64,000 nt of DNA from Paraburkholderia tropica (GTDB lineage: Bacteria; Pseudomonadota; Gammaproteobacteria; Burkholderiales; Burkholderiaceae), in NCBI RefSeq assembly GCF_914484835.1, contig NZ_CAJZAR010000050.1:30805-94804 (forward strand). Direction: 5' to 3'. The notes below the pieces were generated by a model that saw nothing but the letters and a program-made list of their open reading frames with translations, did no database searches and had not been told where the DNA came from. The translations under genes and the position numbers were made by a program. Positions 42,399-51,360 of the stretch are shown piece after piece; the first letter of the stretch is position 1, and the number at the start of each line of letters is the position of its first letter.

Positions 42399-43945
42399 AC
42401 GTCACCGCAACCTTCGTCTTCGTGCTGTTTTTCATCGGCGTGACGATCATCGGCTTCCTGGCCGCGCACTGGCGCAAGGGCGATCTCGCGCATCTCGACG
42501 AATGGGGTCTCGGCGGCCGCCGCTTCGGCACCATCGTCACGTGGTTCCTGCTCGGCGGCGACCTCTACACGGCGTACACCTTCGTGGCCGTGCCCGCACT
42601 CGTGTTCGGCGCGGGCGCAACGGGTTTCTTCGCGCTGCCGTACACGATCCTGATCTATCCGTTCGCGTTCGTGGTGTTCCCGAAGCTCTGGGCCATCGCC
42701 AAGCGCCATCACTACGTGACGTCCGCCGACTTCGTGAGCGCGCGCTACGGCAGCCGCATGCTCGCGCTCGCCATCGCGGTCACGGGTATCGTCGCGACGA
42801 TGCCGTATATCGCGCTGCAACTGGTGGGCATCGAAGTGGTGATCGGCGCGCTGGGTTTCGACACGACGGGCTTTGTCGGCGACCTGCCGCTCATCATCGC
42901 GTTCGCGATTCTCGCGGCCTACACCTACACCTCGGGGCTGCGCGCACCGGCGATGATCGCGGTCGTGAAGGACATCCTGATCTACGTGACCATCGCGGTG
43001 GCGATCATCGTGATTCCGGCGCAGATGGGCGGCTTCGGCCATATCTTCGCCTCGGTGCCGCCGGCCAAGCTGCTGCTCAAGGCGCCGGACGCGTCGAGCC
43101 TGAACGGCTATAGCGCCTACGCGACGCTCGCGGTGGGATCGGCGCTCGCGCTGTTCCTGTATCCGCACTCGATCACGGCGGTGCTGTCGTCGTCGTCGGG
43201 CAACACCATCCGCCGCAACATGGCGATGCTGCCCGCGTACTCGCTCGTGCTCGGCCTGCTCGCGCTGCTCGGCTACATGGCGCTCGCCTCGGGCGTGAAG
43301 GACATGCCGGAATTCGCGCCGTACTTCAAGGCCTTCGGTCCGAACTTCGCGGTGCCGGCGCTGTTCCTGCACTTCTTCCCGTCGTGGTTCGTGGGCGTGG
43401 CGTTCGCGGCGATCGGCATCGGCGCGCTGGTGCCCGCGGCGATCATGTCGATCGCGGCCGCCAACCTCTACACGCGCAACATCCACAAGGAGTTCATCAA
43501 CCGCAACATGAGCAACGAGCAGGAAACCAACATCGCCAAGCTGGTTTCGCTGATCGTGAAAGTGGGCGCGGTGGCGTTCATTCTCGGGCTGCCGCTCACG
43601 TACGCAATCCAGTTGCAACTGCTCGGCGGCATCTGGATCATCCAGACGCTGCCCGCGATCGTGCTCGGTCTCTACACGCGCATGCTCGACTGGCGCGGCC
43701 TGCTGATCGGCTGGGCGGTCGGTATCGGCACCGGCACGTGGATGGCGATCTCGCTGCACCTCAAGGGCTCGATCTTCGTCGTGCATCTGTTCGGCATGGA
43801 CGTGCCGGGCTACGCGGCGGTGTGGTCGCTGATCGTGAACCTCGTGGTGGCGGTGGTGGTGTCGGTGCTCGTGCATCTGTTCGGGATGCAGAAGGGCGAG
43901 GACCGTACGCGCCCCGAAGACTATCTCGACGTGGTCGAAAGCTGA
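42395..43945 (+). CDS. Sodium:solute symporter family transporter (MctP-like monocarboxylate type)
   Basis: The 516-residue protein has about 13 membrane helices and SSS features: LDEWGLGGRRFGTIVTWFLLGGDLYTAYTF early, a long repeat core with SGLRAPAMIAVVKDILIY, and GIGALVPAAIMSIAAANLYTRNI. With an overlapping DUF3311 partner it resembles MctP-type carriers for lactate, pyruvate or acetate. Substrate is inferred only. Translation is coupled to the DUF3311 gene, and a hairpin terminator follows. Confidence 0.92.
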   Translation: MNVTATFVFVLFFIGVTIIGFLAAHWRKGDLAHLDEWGLGGRRFGTIVTWFLLGGDLYTAYTFVAVPALVFGAGATGFFALPYTILIYPFAFVVFPKLWAIAKRHHYVTSADFVSARYGSRMLALAIAVTGIVATMPYIALQLVGIEVVIGALGFDTTGFVGDLPLIIAFAILAAYTYTSGLRAPAMIAVVKDILIYVTIAVAIIVIPAQMGGFGHIFASVPPAKLLLKAPDASSLNGYSAYATLAVGSALALFLYPHSITAVLSSSSGNTIRRNMAMLPAYSLVLGLLALLGYMALASGVKDMPEFAPYFKAFGPNFAVPALFLHFFPSWFVGVAFAAIGIGALVPAAIMSIAAANLYTRNIHKEFINRNMSNEQETNIAKLVSLIVKVGAVAFILGLPLTYAIQLQLLGGIWIIQTLPAIVLGLYTRMLDWRGLLIGWAVGIGTGTWMAISLHLKGSIFVVHLFGMDVPGYAAVWSLIVNLVVAVVVSVLVHLFGMQKGEDRTRPEDYLDVVES

Positions 43946-44000
43946 TTCGAACGCTGACCCGCGCGGCGCGTTCAGGCGCGCCCGCCGGTCGAATAACACG

Positions 44001-44036
44001 CATGCCCGCGCCGGAGACGGTTGCGGGCATGTGTTT
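44001..44036 (+). terminator. Intrinsic terminator of the SSS operon
   Basis: CATGCCCGC (44001-44009) and GCGGGCATG (44023-44031) form a 9-bp stem followed by TGTTTTT. Confidence 0.85.
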
Positions 44037-44104
44037 TTCTGGTGCACGATGTTCGCTGCGAGCTGTCATACCGACGGCTCTCATCCGAATATCCTGTGCG
44101 CACC

Positions 44105-45265
44105 ATGAACTCGTCCGAACATCGATCCGCTCATTCTGCTCACCCCGCCGCCGTGCCGCGCCGACGCGCCCGCTCGCGCGCCGCGCGTGTCTGGCGTGCG
44201 CTCACGTCGCCGTTCTATCGCTATCGCAATGCGGCGCTCATTCACGCCGTGCGCGTGGGGCTCGCGATGCTCACGTCGATTCTCGCCACCACGGGCATCA
44301 ACATTCCGCACGGCATCTGGGCCTCGGTCACGCTGCTGGTGGTGATCGGCGGGCTCCAGCATCACGGCAACATCCGCAAGAAGGCTGCGGAACGCGCGCT
44401 GGGCACGCTGCTCGGCGCGCTCATCGGGCTCACGCTGATCGTCGTGCAAGCGGTTACGGGCTCGTCGTGGCTCACGTATTCGCTGATGTCGATCGTCGCG
44501 GCCGTGTGCAGCTATTACGCGATCGGCAAGCCTGGCTACGTGGCGCTGCTCACGGCGATCACGATGTGCATCGTCGCGGGCCACGGCGACAATCTGATCG
44601 ACACCGGCCTCTGGCGCACGCTCAACGTGATGATCGGCATCGTGATCGCGCTGGCGTTTTCGTTCGCGCTGCCGCTGCACGCGACCTATTCGTGGCGCTA
44701 CCGGCTCGCCGATAGCCTGCGCGAATGCGCGCGCGTCTACACGCAGATTGTGAGCGGCGTGCACGTGGACAGCGACGAGCAGATCGAAATCTTCCGCCGC
44801 CTCAACCAGCGTCTCGTGCAGCTGCGTTCGCTGATGCCTTCGGTGGCGAAGGAGATCGACGTGCCGGCGGCGCGGCTCGAACAGATCCAGCGTCAGCATC
44901 GCGCGATCCTCAGCTCGCTGGAGATGATGGCGACGGGGCTCGGGCGCTACGAACAGCAGCTCGTGCGCGTGGCGTTCGCGCAGCGCAGCGCGCAAGTGCG
45001 CGAGGCCTTGCTGGCGACGGCGCGGGCGCTGCGTTTCGGCGGCGCTCGGCATCCCGAGGCGGCTGCGCGGGCCTTGCGCGTGCCGTCGCTCGAAAGCGCG
45101 CAGGCGCTGGCGGCGGAGCCCGCCGCGCCGCTCGCGCCGGACATGCAGGGGCCGTACTGGCTGGGTTTGCGATTCGAGGAGCAGGTCGCGCAACTGCGGT
45201 CCCTGTTGCTGGAGACCGAGCCGCGCTGGAACATCGAGCGCGCGCACCTGCACCGGATGGTGTGA
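44105..45265 (+). CDS. FUSC-family membrane protein
   Basis: The 386-residue protein has about six closely packed helices (residues 45-205: AVRVGLAMLTSILATTGINI, IWASVTLLVVIGGLQHHGNI, AAERALGTLLGALIGLTLIV...). The conserved RKKAAERALGT motif between helices is typical of the fusaric-acid resistance/aromatic-acid-efflux (AaeB) group. A long cytoplasmic helical domain follows. Full FUSC proteins duplicate this layout, so this is a half-size form. A basic N-terminus (RRRARSRAARVWRA) precedes the first helix. Substrate is unknown; no fusion-protein partner is adjacent. Confidence 0.88.
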   Translation: MNSSEHRSAHSAHPAAVPRRRARSRAARVWRALTSPFYRYRNAALIHAVRVGLAMLTSILATTGINIPHGIWASVTLLVVIGGLQHHGNIRKKAAERALGTLLGALIGLTLIVVQAVTGSSWLTYSLMSIVAAVCSYYAIGKPGYVALLTAITMCIVAGHGDNLIDTGLWRTLNVMIGIVIALAFSFALPLHATYSWRYRLADSLRECARVYTQIVSGVHVDSDEQIEIFRRLNQRLVQLRSLMPSVAKEIDVPAARLEQIQRQHRAILSSLEMMATGLGRYEQQLVRVAFAQRSAQVREALLATARALRFGGARHPEAAARALRVPSLESAQALAAEPAAPLAPDMQGPYWLGLRFEEQVAQLRSLLLETEPRWNIERAHLHRMV

Positions 45266-45300
45266 GGCGCGCGGCGGGTGGGAAGCCGCTTTGCGGCGAT

Positions 45301-45360
45301 TCAAGCGGGCTTAAGCGGGCCTAGGCGGGATTAAGCGAGCCTAAGCGGGCCTAAGCGGCG
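45301..45360. repeat. Six 10-bp tandem repeats at the 3-prime end of the VOC gene
   Basis: Decamers TCAAGCGGGC, TTAAGCGGGC, CTAGGCGGGA, TTAAGCGAGC, CTAAGCGGGC, CTAAGCGGCG lie in exact register. The last contains the stop codon of the minus-strand gene. Confidence 0.92.
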
Positions 45361-45782
45361 GGACTTTCGAGCGGCGGCGCGGTGACCATCCACGGCACGC
45401 CGAACTTGTCGGTCAGCATGCCGAAGCCCGGCGACCAGAACGTTTTCTGGAACGGCATGGTCACTTGCGCGCCTTTCGATAGCGCGTCGAAATACCGTTG
45501 CGCGGTGGCGGCGTCGGCGGCCGTGAGCGACACGCTGAAGCCGGTGAACTTGTCGTTGCCGGTCATGCAGCCGCCATCAGACATCATGATCTGCGCGTCG
45601 CCGACCTGAAGCGTGGCGTGCATGATCTTGTCGGCGAATTCGGCGGGCATGGGACGCGCCGGATCGGGCGGCGCTTCCTTGAAGCGCATCTTGAACAGTT
45701 CCTGCGCGCCGAGCGCTTCGCGATAGAACGCGATCGCCTCTTCGCAGTTGCCGGGGTAGAACAGGTAGGGCTGGATCTGCAT
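45351..45782 (-). CDS. VOC-family protein, PhnB/YjdN type
   Basis: The 143-residue protein is of the PhnB-like 3-demethylubiquinone-methyltransferase-like group: MQIQPYLFYPGNCEEAIAFY, KIMHATLQVGDAQIMMSDG, SLTAADAATAQRYFDALS and FWSPGFGMLTDKFGVPWMV. The function of this group is not firmly known. AAGGA lies upstream of the ATG at 45782. It is convergent with the FUSC gene across a 10-bp repeat set. Confidence 0.92.
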   Translation of the reverse strand: MQIQPYLFYPGNCEEAIAFYREALGAQELFKMRFKEAPPDPARPMPAEFADKIMHATLQVGDAQIMMSDGGCMTGNDKFTGFSVSLTAADAATAQRYFDALSKGAQVTMPFQKTFWSPGFGMLTDKFGVPWMVTAPPLESPAA

Positions 45783-46140
45783 CGTCGTTTTCCTTGCGGA
45801 CCAAACCGGGACCAGGCAGGGCGGTCCGCGCGCGCGAATGCGCAACGGTTGTGGGGAGCTTGCGGGGATGAAACGCGCGGCTGTGTGCGCCGCTGTCCTG
45901 ATTCTAGGCGCAGGCCCGCGCGCCGCCGCACGGTGCGTCGCCAGGGTTTGCGAGAGCGCAGAGATGGAATGGAGGTTGCAGGGCGGCGCGCGGTGAGCCG
46001 TGCATCGTGCGCGTATCGGTGCAAGCCGCGGTGCAAATGAAAAGGGCCGCACGTTTTGCACGTGCGGCCCTGCGTCTTGTCGAGCGATCAGTAAGCGTTT
46101 AACACGCGCTCACCGATGGTTCGGCGCTTTACTTCGCGCC
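45783..46140. other. Intergenic region between tal and the VOC gene
   Basis: These 358 bases carry the tal terminator and a 12-bp duplication of the tal stop region, but no gene. Nothing else is recognisable beyond the presumed VOC-gene promoter. Confidence 0.55.
46034..46071 (-). terminator. Intrinsic terminator of tal
   Basis: On the minus strand AGGGCCGCACGT and ACGTGCGGCCCT form a 12-bp stem (46043-46054 and 46060-46071) followed by TTTCATTT. Confidence 0.88.
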
Positions 46141-46152
46141 TTACTTCGCGCG
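46129..46152. repeat. 12-bp direct duplication containing the tal stop codon
   Basis: On the minus strand GGCGCGAAGTAA follows a matching GCGCGAAGTAA. The last codons and TAA of tal are thus duplicated in tandem. Confidence 0.8.
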
Positions 46153-47100
46153 CAGTTCCTCGACCATCTTGTCGAGCTTGACCGCGTCGGCGGCGAAGGC
46201 GCGGATGCCTTCCGCGAGTTTCTCGGTGGCCATCGCGTCTTCGTTGAGCAGGAAGCGGAACGACGCTTCGTCCACGGCCACGCGTTCGATCTGCGTGTCC
46301 TTGAACGCTTCCGGCGAGAGCTTGCGCTCGACCTTGTCGTTGCTGTCGTGCAGCTTCTGCAGCAGGTCCGGGCTGATCGTCAGCAGGTCGCAGCCCGCCA
46401 GTTCGACGATCTGGCTCGTGTTGCGGAAGCTCGCGCCCATCACCTCGGTCTTGTAGCCGAACTTCTTGTAGTACGCATAGATCTTGCGCACCGACTGCAC
46501 GCCCGGATCGTTCGCGCCGCCGTCCTTCGCGTCGTCCCAGTCCGCGCCCTTGGCCTTCTTGTACCAGTCGTAGATGCGGCCGACGAACGGCGAGATCAGC
46601 TGCGCGCCCGCTTCGGCGCACGCCGCGGCCTGCGCGAGCGAGAACAGCAGCGTCATGTTGCAGCGGATGCCTTCCTTCTGCAGCACTTCGGCCGCGCGGA
46701 TGCCTTCCCACGTCGACGCGAGCTTGATCAGCACGCGCTCTTTCTCGATGCCTGCCTTCTTGTACAGGTCGATGATGTGGTGAGCCTTGTCGATCGACTT
46801 CTTCGTGTCGAACGAGAGACGCGCGTCGACTTCGGTCGAGACGCGGCCCGGAATAATCTTGAGGATTTCGGTGCCGAAGGCGATCAGCAGATGGTCGATG
46901 ATCGCCTCGACCGATTCGCCCGCGTGATCGCGCACGGTTTTTTCGAGCAGCGGCCGGTACTCGGCTTTCTGCACGGCCTTGAGGATCAGCGACGGATTGG
47001 TGGTCGCGTCCTGCGGCTTGTACTGCACGAATTGCTGGAAGTCGCCCGTGTCGGCGACGACGGTGGTGTACTGCTTGAGCTGATCGAGTGCGGTAGTCAT
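46141..47100 (-). CDS. tal: Transaldolase
   Basis: Transaldolase moves a dihydroxyacetone unit between sedoheptulose 7-phosphate and glyceraldehyde 3-phosphate in the pentose phosphate pathway. The 319-residue protein matches the TalB type: DATTNPSLILKA, GRVSTEVDARLSFDTKKSI, the Schiff-base K126 in VLIKLASTWEGIRAAEVL, NMTLLFSLAQAAACAEAG, SPFVGRI and GCDLLTISP. It is a single-gene unit with its own terminator. Confidence 0.97.
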   Translation of the reverse strand: MTTALDQLKQYTTVVADTGDFQQFVQYKPQDATTNPSLILKAVQKAEYRPLLEKTVRDHAGESVEAIIDHLLIAFGTEILKIIPGRVSTEVDARLSFDTKKSIDKAHHIIDLYKKAGIEKERVLIKLASTWEGIRAAEVLQKEGIRCNMTLLFSLAQAAACAEAGAQLISPFVGRIYDWYKKAKGADWDDAKDGGANDPGVQSVRKIYAYYKKFGYKTEVMGASFRNTSQIVELAGCDLLTISPDLLQKLHDSNDKVERKLSPEAFKDTQIERVAVDEASFRFLLNEDAMATEKLAEGIRAFAADAVKLDKMVEELRAK

Positions 47101-47264
47101 GTCAGGCCTTGTGGGCGCATGCGCGCCAGCGACGGTGAAAGTGGACGGCTGCCGCGCGGCCCGTTGGGACCGGCGCGGCGCACACCGTCATTTTATGGCG
47201 GATCGGGAGGCGGTGCGATGTCGCGTACGCGCTCGTCGTGCCGTCATGTTTGCGATGCGGTTTT

Positions 47265-48482
47265 TCAGGCGCGCCGCGCGTTCAGGATCACCTGCGTAAG
47301 CACGCCCGCGACCAGGCCCCAGAACGCCGCGCCGATCGACAGCAGCGTGAGCCCGGAGGCCGTCACCATGAAGGTGACGAGGGCCGCTTCGCGCTCGCTC
47401 GGGTTCTGCATCGCGTTGGTCAGGCCGCTCATGATCGAGCCGAACAGCGCCAGCGCGGCGATCGACACCACGAGCGCCTGCGGAAACGCCGCGAACAGCG
47501 CCGCGATGGTCGCGCCGAAGGTGCCCGCGATCAGATAGAAGATGCCGCACCAGACCGCCGCCATATAGCGCTTGTTGCGGTCCTCGTGCGCGTGCGGGCC
47601 GGTGCAGATCGCCGCCGTGATCGCCGCAAGATTGATGCCGTGCGAGCCGAACGGCGCGAGCACGAGCGAGGCGAGGCCCGTGGTGGCGATCAGCGGCGAG
47701 GAGGGCGTGTTGTAGCCGTCGGCGCGCAGCACGGCGATGCCGGGCACGTTCTGCGAGGCCATCGCCACCACGAACAGCGGAATGCCGATGCTCACGATCG
47801 CCTGCACGGAGAACGCGGGCATCGTGAACACGGGCTTGGCGACCGCCACGCGGAAGTGGCTGAAGTCGAGCAGGCCGAGCGTCGCGGCGGCCGCCACGCC
47901 CACCACCAGCGTGCCGACGATCGCATAGCGCGGCACCGCGCGCTTGAGCAGCAGATAGGCGAAGAACATCGTCAGCACGAGCGGCGTCTGCACCTGCGCC
48001 GCGTGGAAGATTTCGATGCCGATCTCGAACAGGATGCCCGCGAGCAGCGCCGCGGCGATGCCGCCGGGAATGCGCTTCATCAGCGTGTCGAACCAGCCGG
48101 TGAGGCCCACGGCGGTCAGCAGCAGCGCGCACACGATGTACGCGCCGATCGCTTCCGCGTAAGGCACGTGCGGCAGCGAGCTGATCAGCAGCGCCGCGCC
48201 GGGCGTGGACCACGCGATCACGGTGGGCGCGCGGAACCACAGCGAGAGGCCGATGGTGGTCACGCCCATGCCGATCGAGAGCGACCAGATCCACGAGGAA
48301 ATCTGTTCGGGCGTCAGGTGCGCGGCCTGGCCCGCCTGGAACATCAGCACGAGCGAACTCGTGTAGCCCGTCATCATCGCGACGAAACCGGCCACGATCG
48401 TGGCGACCGACGTGTCGGCGAGCGGCCGCAGCGGTCCCGGCCGGACGCTCGCCGGCAGGTCGGGGGATGAAGGCGCGGTCAT
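47265..48482 (-). CDS. benE: Benzoate/H+ symporter BenE family transporter
   Basis: The 405-residue protein has about 12 membrane helices with BenE signatures: VAGFVAMMTGYTSSLVLMFQA, AWSTPGAALLISSLP, SQNVPGIAVLRADGY and the GSHGINLAAITAAICTG motif. BenE imports benzoate with protons. No benzoate-degradation genes are in the window, so the real substrate may differ. GAGGAG lies upstream of the ATG. It follows the vWA gene by 43 bp on the same strand. Confidence 0.92.
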   Translation of the reverse strand: MTAPSSPDLPASVRPGPLRPLADTSVATIVAGFVAMMTGYTSSLVLMFQAGQAAHLTPEQISSWIWSLSIGMGVTTIGLSLWFRAPTVIAWSTPGAALLISSLPHVPYAEAIGAYIVCALLLTAVGLTGWFDTLMKRIPGGIAAALLAGILFEIGIEIFHAAQVQTPLVLTMFFAYLLLKRAVPRYAIVGTLVVGVAAAATLGLLDFSHFRVAVAKPVFTMPAFSVQAIVSIGIPLFVVAMASQNVPGIAVLRADGYNTPSSPLIATTGLASLVLAPFGSHGINLAAITAAICTGPHAHEDRNKRYMAAVWCGIFYLIAGTFGATIAALFAAFPQALVVSIAALALFGSIMSGLTNAMQNPSEREAALVTFMVTASGLTLLSIGAAFWGLVAGVLTQVILNARRA

Positions 48483-48525
48483 GCTGGAACTCTCCTCGTT
48501 TTACCTGTAAATGTCGGATGTGGCG

Positions 48526-49698
48526 TTATTTGCTCAGCACGCGCATGGCGGTTTCGAGCCCCGCGACGGTGAGCGGATACATGCGATGCCCGAGAATTTC
48601 GCGGATCACCGACACCGATTGCCGGTATTCCCAAAGCCGCTCGGGTTCGGGATTGAGCCACGCGAAATGCGGGAACTGGTCGGCGAGACGACGCAGCCAG
48701 ACGGCGCCCGCTTCGGGGTTGTTGTACTCGACCGAGCCGCCCGGTTGCAGCACTTCGTACGGGCTCATCGTGGCGTCGCCGACGAAGATCAGCTTGTAGT
48801 CGGGCGTGAACTTGTGCAGCAGGTCCCAGGTGGACGTGCGCTCCGCGTGGCGGCGGCGGTTGTTCTTCCACAGGTAGTCGTAGACGCAGTTGTGGAAGTA
48901 GTAGAACTCCAGATGCTTGAACTCGGCTTTCGCGGCGGAGAAGAGTTCTTCGGTGCGCTTGATGTGATCGTCCATCGAGCCGCCCACGTCTAGCAGCATC
49001 AGCACCTTCACCTTGTTGTGGCGCTCCGGCACCATCTTGAGGTCGAGCCAGCCCGCGTTGGCGGCGGTGCTGCGGATCGTGTCGCCGAGATCGAGTTCTT
49101 CGGCCGCGCCTTCGCGCGCGAAGCGGCGCAGACGGCGCAGCGCGACCTTGATGTTGCGCGTGCCGATTTCCACCTGATCGTCGTAGTCGCGATACGCGCG
49201 CGCGTCCCACACCTTCACGGCGCTGCGTTGACCGCCTTCGCCGCCGATGCGGATGCCCTCGGGGTTATAGCCGCCGTTGCCGAACGGCGAGGTGCCGCCC
49301 GTGCCGATCCACTTGCTGCCGCCTTCGTGGCGCTCCTTCTGTTCGTCGAACAGTTGCTTCAGGCGCTCCAGGAGCTTGTCGAGTCCGCCCATCGCCTCGA
49401 TCTGCGCGCGCTGCTCGGGCGTGAAGTCGCGTTCGAGCCGCTTCTTGAGCCAGTCCTCGGGAATCTCGAACGCCTGCGCCGACTTCTTCTCGATGCCGCG
49501 GAAATACGCGCCGAAGGCCTGATCGAAGCGGTCGAAATACTGCTCGTCCTTCACGAGCGTCATGCGCGCGAGAAAGTAGAAGTCGTCGAGCGACGGCGCG
49601 ATCACGCGCTCCTTGAGTGCTTCCACGAGCGTGAGGTACTCCTTGACGGAGACCGGCAGCTTCGCGTCGCGCAGCGTGTAGAAGAAGTCGATCAGCAT
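48526..49698 (-). CDS. vWA domain protein (CoxE-like), partner of MoxR ATPase
   Basis: The 390-residue protein has an N-terminal helical region (LIDFFYTLRDAKLPVSVKEY...), a Gly-rich linker and a C-terminal von Willebrand A domain. Its metal site is VLMLLDVGGSMDDH (D-x-G-x-S), with a later Thr and Asp. Such proteins work with MoxR AAA+ ATPases as chelatase-like or chaperone pairs. It lies directly downstream of the MoxR gene (48 bp), so the two form an operon. The client is unknown. Confidence 0.93.
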   Translation of the reverse strand: MLIDFFYTLRDAKLPVSVKEYLTLVEALKERVIAPSLDDFYFLARMTLVKDEQYFDRFDQAFGAYFRGIEKKSAQAFEIPEDWLKKRLERDFTPEQRAQIEAMGGLDKLLERLKQLFDEQKERHEGGSKWIGTGGTSPFGNGGYNPEGIRIGGEGGQRSAVKVWDARAYRDYDDQVEIGTRNIKVALRRLRRFAREGAAEELDLGDTIRSTAANAGWLDLKMVPERHNKVKVLMLLDVGGSMDDHIKRTEELFSAAKAEFKHLEFYYFHNCVYDYLWKNNRRRHAERTSTWDLLHKFTPDYKLIFVGDATMSPYEVLQPGGSVEYNNPEAGAVWLRRLADQFPHFAWLNPEPERLWEYRQSVSVIREILGHRMYPLTVAGLETAMRVLSK

Positions 49699-49746
49699 GC
49701 GGATTCTCCGTGCTTCGTGCGTGCTTTTTTGCGTGCTCGCCGCGCC

Positions 49747-50598
49747 TTAGCGGTTGTGGCGGTTCATGTAGATGAGCCGCTCGAACAGCGTCATGTCCTG
49801 TTCGTTCTTGAGCAGCGCGCCCGCGAGCGGCGGCATCGTCTTCGAGCCGTCGGCGGCGCGCAGCGCGGCGGGCGGGACTTCTTCGGCGAGCAGCAGCTTG
49901 AGCCAGTCGAGCAGTTCCGACGTGGACGGCTTCTTCTTCAGGCCCGCGACGTTGCGCAGTTCGAAGAAGCTTTCCATCGCCGCGTTCAGCAGTTCCTTGC
50001 GGATGCCCGGATAGTGCACTTCGACGATGCGCTGCATCGTGGCCGGATCGGGAAAGCTGATGTAGTGGAAGAAGCAGCGGCGCAGGAAAGCGTCGGGCAG
50101 TTCCTTCTCGTTGTTCGACGTGATGATGACGAGCGGGCGCTGCTTCGCCTTGATCAGTTCGCGCGTCTCGTAGACATAGAACTCCATGCGGTCGAGTTCG
50201 CGCAGCAGGTCGTTCGGGAATTCGATGTCGGCCTTGTCGATCTCGTCGATCAGCAGCACGCTCGGCTGCTCCGACTCGAACGCCTGCCACAGCACGCCCT
50301 TGACGATGTAGTTGCGGATGTCCTTCACGCGCTCGTCGCCGAGCTGCGAATCGCGCAGGCGCGAGACCGCGTCGTATTCGTAGAGGCCTTGCTGCGCTTT
50401 CGTGGTGGACTTGATGTGCCACTGCATGAGCGGCATGTCGAGCGCGGCCGCGACTTCCTCGGCCAGCATCGTCTTGCCGGTGCCCGGCTCGCCCTTGATG
50501 AGCAGCGGACGCTTCAGGGTGATCGCGGCATTGACCGCGAGCTTGAGGTCGTCGGTGGCGACGTACTGCGAAGAGCCTTCGAAACGCGTGGCGCGCAT
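49747..50598 (-). CDS. MoxR-family AAA+ ATPase
   Basis: The 283-residue ATPase has Walker A IKGEPGTGKTMLAEEVA, Walker B SVLLIDEIDKADIEFPNDLL, sensor 1 VIITSNNEKELPDAFLRRC and a C-terminal lid. MoxR ATPases act with vWA proteins to mature or remodel other proteins. I start at ATG 50598 (MRATRFEG); upstream frame to 50889 is noncoding. A -10-like TATACT (minus strand, 50625-50630) lies about 20 bp before the predicted transcript start. Confidence 0.93.
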   Translation of the reverse strand: MRATRFEGSSQYVATDDLKLAVNAAITLKRPLLIKGEPGTGKTMLAEEVAAALDMPLMQWHIKSTTKAQQGLYEYDAVSRLRDSQLGDERVKDIRNYIVKGVLWQAFESEQPSVLLIDEIDKADIEFPNDLLRELDRMEFYVYETRELIKAKQRPLVIITSNNEKELPDAFLRRCFFHYISFPDPATMQRIVEVHYPGIRKELLNAAMESFFELRNVAGLKKKPSTSELLDWLKLLLAEEVPPAALRAADGSKTMPPLAGALLKNEQDMTLFERLIYMNRHNR

Positions 50599-50968
50599 GA
50601 TGAACCGCTCGCTAAAAAAATCCCAGTATAAGTCAGAAGGGGTGTTGGCCCTTAAGGGGCTCGCGTATCGTTGGCACCGCCCGATGCGGCACCTGTTTGT
50701 GGCCGGAACTGTCGTTCCCGGCGCATCAGGGTTCCCCCGCACGACCCGCCCGAAGGCCCCTCGTACAACGCCCGAGCCCCGTCTGGCGGGCCTGAGCGGG
50801 CGCCGGGCGGGTGGACTCCCGGTGGACGTGCGGCGCGGCGTCGCGGTATACTCGGACCGATTTTTTTCGGCCTGCACGGCGACCCCCAAAAGTAAAACAG
50901 CAGTAATGCGGCGCAGGCCGTGGCCTGCGGTTCGGGCGTTCGAATCCCCTCAAGCCAGGTTGGATGCT
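50599..50968. other. Divergent intergenic region between MoxR and cytochrome genes
   Basis: These 370 bases contain no gene. They carry a -10-like TATACT for the MoxR operon (50625-50630, minus strand), a CCCTTAAGGG palindrome near 50650, and a candidate promoter for the cytochromes. Confidence 0.55.
50823..50852 (+). promoter_or_regulatory. Candidate sigma-70 promoter of the cytochrome c genes
   Basis: TGGACG (50823-50828), an 18-bp spacer and -10 TATACT (50847-50852) lie about 115 bp before the first cytochrome start. Confidence 0.5.
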
Positions 50969-51334
50969 ATGAAAAAAATTGTCGGCAAGCACGTCATGTT
51001 CGGAGCATTGACCGTGCTGGCGGGCTTCGCGGCCACGGCACACGCGGATGTCGTGGGCAACGCGAAGGCAGGGCAGGACAAGGTGGCGATGTGTATCGGC
51101 TGTCATGGTATTCCCGACTATCGCACGGCCTATCCCGAGGTCTACCACGTGCCCATCCTGGGCGGCCAGAACGCCCAGTACATCGCCAACGCCCTGCACG
51201 GCTACAAGAAAGGCGACCGTCACTTCGAGACCATGCACGCCATTGCGGTGTCGCTCAGCGATCAGGATATTGCGGATATCGCGGCGTATTACTCGTCGCA
51301 GACGCCCGCCTCGAAGAACAATCCCGAGAAGTAA
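50969..51334 (+). CDS. Periplasmic monohaem cytochrome c (class I)
   Basis: The 121-residue precursor has a Sec signal peptide (MKKIVGKHVMFGALTVLAGF, cleavage near AHA-DV) and one haem site CIGCH (42-46). The Met of FETMHAI is the likely sixth ligand. It resembles one half of cytochrome c4. A second monohaem cytochrome follows 26 bp downstream, so the two probably share a transcript and an electron route to a terminal oxidase or reductase. Confidence 0.93.
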   Translation: MKKIVGKHVMFGALTVLAGFAATAHADVVGNAKAGQDKVAMCIGCHGIPDYRTAYPEVYHVPILGGQNAQYIANALHGYKKGDRHFETMHAIAVSLSDQDIADIAAYYSSQTPASKNNPEK

Positions 51335-51360
51335 CCGGCACGCGACTGAGAGGAAAAACC

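Noticed and set aside
47265..48482. Benzoate degradation locus
   Set aside because: Only the BenE-type transporter is present; no benABCD or cat genes are nearby.
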